From assembly GCA_905204385.1 (NCBI GenBank), contig CAJKZL010000028.1, positions 1-13,598 of the forward strand: a stretch of DNA of 13,598 bases, read 5' to 3'. Of this stretch, positions 12,128 through 13,598 are shown one piece after another. The DNA is from an uncultured Odoribacter sp. Lineage in GTDB: Bacteria > Bacteroidota > Bacteroidia > Bacteroidales > Marinifilaceae. How positions within the stretch are numbered: position 1 is the first letter of the stretch; the number at the start of each line of letters is the position of its first letter. A model generated the notes under the pieces. It made no database searches. It had not been told where the DNA came from and was given only the letters and a program-made list of their open reading frames with translations. A program made the translations under genes and the position numbers.

Positions 12128-13598
12128 ATGGAACGGATTCGATTCTATTTAAAATATGTAGTGTACGCATTCCTGCTCCTGAGCGGGATGTCGGCGTGCA
12201 GCAAGTCGGAGGAAGAACTTCCGCCACTGACCTTTTCGGTGTCGGAACTCTCCTTTACTTCGTCGGGCAGTGTGCAACGGTTCGACATCAGGGCGGTATC
12301 GGAATGGACGCTGACGGCTCCCGATTGGGTGCCCTGCTCGCCGGAACGAGGTTCGGGAACGACGACCGTTTCGGTGACGGTGCAATCCAATCCGGGTGCA
12401 GAGCGTAGCGGAGAAATCGCGGTGACAGCCGGCGGAGCGTCTGCTTCGGTCGGCATTCGGCAGGAGAGCATCGATTTCAGCCTGAGTCAGCCGGAGATCG
12501 TTTTCGACAGCGAAGGTACGCCTATCCGGCTGACCCGTGTATCGAAATATCCCTGGTCGGTTGAAATACCCAAAAAGGCTTCGTGGCTGACGGTTTCCCC
12601 TGCATCGGGCGAAGCGGGAGAGACGGTGGTGACTTTTACGCCCCGTCCGGTGGATACGCGCGAGCCGCGCACGAAACAACTGATTACGATCGATTACGGG
12701 GTTTCGAACGTCTTTCTGATTGTCAGCCAGACCATGCCAAACGAGGCTCCGCTGACTCCGCAATTGCTTTCGCCTGCGGACGGAGCTGCGGATGTGGCGG
12801 TCAACCCGCTCTTTTCGTGGAAAGCGGCTACAGATCCCGATGGGGACGAGTTGACCTACGAATTGCAGGTATCGCCCGATGGTGGAGTTTCCTGGCCTTA
12901 TACGGTGACTACTGCGGAGACAAGTGCCAAACTCGATCAACTGTTGAACAAACAGTTTGCCTATTCCTGGCGGGTGAAGGCGTCCGACCCGTTCGGCGGG
13001 GAGACGTTGAGCGCCACGGCGACATTCCGGACCGGCGATGGAGGAGGCTATGAAGATGGGGAGGTGATCGAATGGCAGCATGAAACGGCCGGCGCTTCGC
13101 GTCCGGTGCATATGGTCTTTACGGGCGACGGCTTTATAGCCGAAGATTATGTCGAGGGAGGCGCTTTCGAGCAAGCTATGCAGAAAGCCATAGATGCTAT
13201 CTTTAGTGTGGAACCTTATACCACTTACCGGAATTATTTCCGCATCAGTGCCGTGGTGGCCCATTCGAAGGAGCGGGGGACTACCGTGTTGAAGGACATG
13301 GGCGGCCTGGGACCGGGAGCGCAGACCCGGAATACGGTGTTCGGTACGACGCTCGACGGTGGTGGCGGTACCGGAGTGAACGGCAATTATAATAAAGTCT
13401 TTTCTTATGTCAAAAAGGTGCCCGGGATCGATGATGCGGAGCTATCGAATACGGTGGTCTTTGTGTTGATCAACGTCAATGCTTATGCCGGTACCTGTCA
13501 AATCTGGTCGGGAGGGCGTGTGGTTGCTTATTGTCAGAAGGGAACGATGGACAACGGAGGCCAGCCTGCTTACAAGTCGATCATCGTGCATGAGGGAG
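12128..13598 (+). CDS. M64-family (IgA-peptidase-type) zinc metallopeptidase lipoprotein with BACON domains, 3' truncated
   Basis: The visible 490 codons begin with a lipoprotein signal peptide (Cys24, lipobox MSAC) followed by SKSEEE, a surface-export-like signal. Two BACON-type domains follow at about 33-113 and 115-203, each with the Trp-centred core and the second with SWLTVSPASGEAGETV. An FN3/Ig-like domain covers about 206-303 (NPLFSWKAATDPDGDELTYE). A peptidase M64 catalytic domain starts near 315. Its family features are VHMVFTGDGFIAEDY, a PYTTYRNYFRISAVV strand-helix, and a final IIVHEG that begins the HExxH zinc motif. The window ends right there, so the second zinc His and the downstream ligand cannot be verified. 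M64 founders cleave IgA, while gut Bacteroidota members mostly have unknown substrates. BACON domains are thought to bind mucin or glycans. A hairpin separates it from the upstream operon, so it may have its own promoter. Confidence 0.88.
   Translation, partial: MERIRFYLKYVVYAFLLLSGMSACSKSEEELPPLTFSVSELSFTSSGSVQRFDIRAVSEWTLTAPDWVPCSPERGSGTTTVSVTVQSNPGAERSGEIAVTAGGASASVGIRQESIDFSLSQPEIVFDSEGTPIRLTRVSKYPWSVEIPKKASWLTVSPASGEAGETVVTFTPRPVDTREPRTKQLITIDYGVSNVFLIVSQTMPNEAPLTPQLLSPADGAADVAVNPLFSWKAATDPDGDELTYELQVSPDGGVSWPYTVTTAETSAKLDQLLNKQFAYSWRVKASDPFGGETLSATATFRTGDGGGYEDGEVIEWQHETAGASRPVHMVFTGDGFIAEDYVEGGAFEQAMQKAIDAIFSVEPYTTYRNYFRISAVVAHSKERGTTVLKDMGGLGPGAQTRNTVFGTTLDGGGGTGVNGNYNKVFSYVKKVPGIDDAELSNTVVFVLINVNAYAGTCQIWSGGRVVAYCQKGTMDNGGQPAYKSIIVHEG

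Noticed and set aside
12149..13264. Long open frame on the minus strand (371 codons) opposite the M64 gene
   Set aside because: It is an arginine-rich shadow without any recognisable domain, while the + strand reads a continuous lipoprotein/BACON/FN3/M64 protein.
1..13598. tRNA, rRNA, CRISPR array, transposase or integrase genes
   Set aside because: I looked on both strands for clover-leaf patterns, regular spaced repeats and transposase frames and saw none; only the IS-end-like palindrome at 1066-1140 hints at mobility.

Overview
The window comes from a Gram-negative gut-type Bacteroidota, most likely order Bacteroidales. The evidence is an adjacent SusC/SusD pair, several lipoproteins with an acidic stretch after the lipobox cysteine (the Bacteroidota surface-export signal), BACON domains, and A/T-rich start regions without clear Shine-Dalgarno sequences. 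I cannot name a genus. All recognised genes are on the + strand.

Layout: positions 1-400 are AT-rich and non-coding, with two good palindromes. A Crp/Fnr-family regulator follows (401-1042), then a 327-bp gap holding a 75-bp palindrome (1066-1140) that looks like two abutted insertion-sequence ends and could also act as a terminator. Next are two paralogous surface lipoproteins (1370-2875 and 3067-4548). Each has InlB-type B-repeats (one and two copies respectively), a perfect EF-hand loop and a leucine-rich-repeat region, and each is followed by a hairpin terminator.

From 4695 a tight nutrient-uptake operon begins: SusC-like TonB-dependent transporter, SusD-like binding lipoprotein, a Calx-beta lipoprotein (9224-10201), and a multidomain Ig/FN3-like lipoprotein (10302-12014). 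The last gene has an in-frame TGA directly before its lipobox cysteine and so reads as a pseudogene or a sequence error. A structured hairpin (12042-12115) separates this from a BACON/BACON/FN3/M64 metallopeptidase lipoprotein that starts at 12128 and runs off the window just as its zinc motif begins.

How the genes may work together (inference): no glycoside hydrolase or lyase is present, and the only enzyme is a predicted secreted M64 peptidase. The simplest reading is a surface system for protein, peptide or glycoprotein capture. M64 would cleave the substrate, the lipoproteins and SusD would bind it, and SusC would import it. The LRR lipoproteins look like separate adhesion or binding proteins. 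I see no tRNA, rRNA, CRISPR array, complete mobile element, or sigma/anti-sigma pair.
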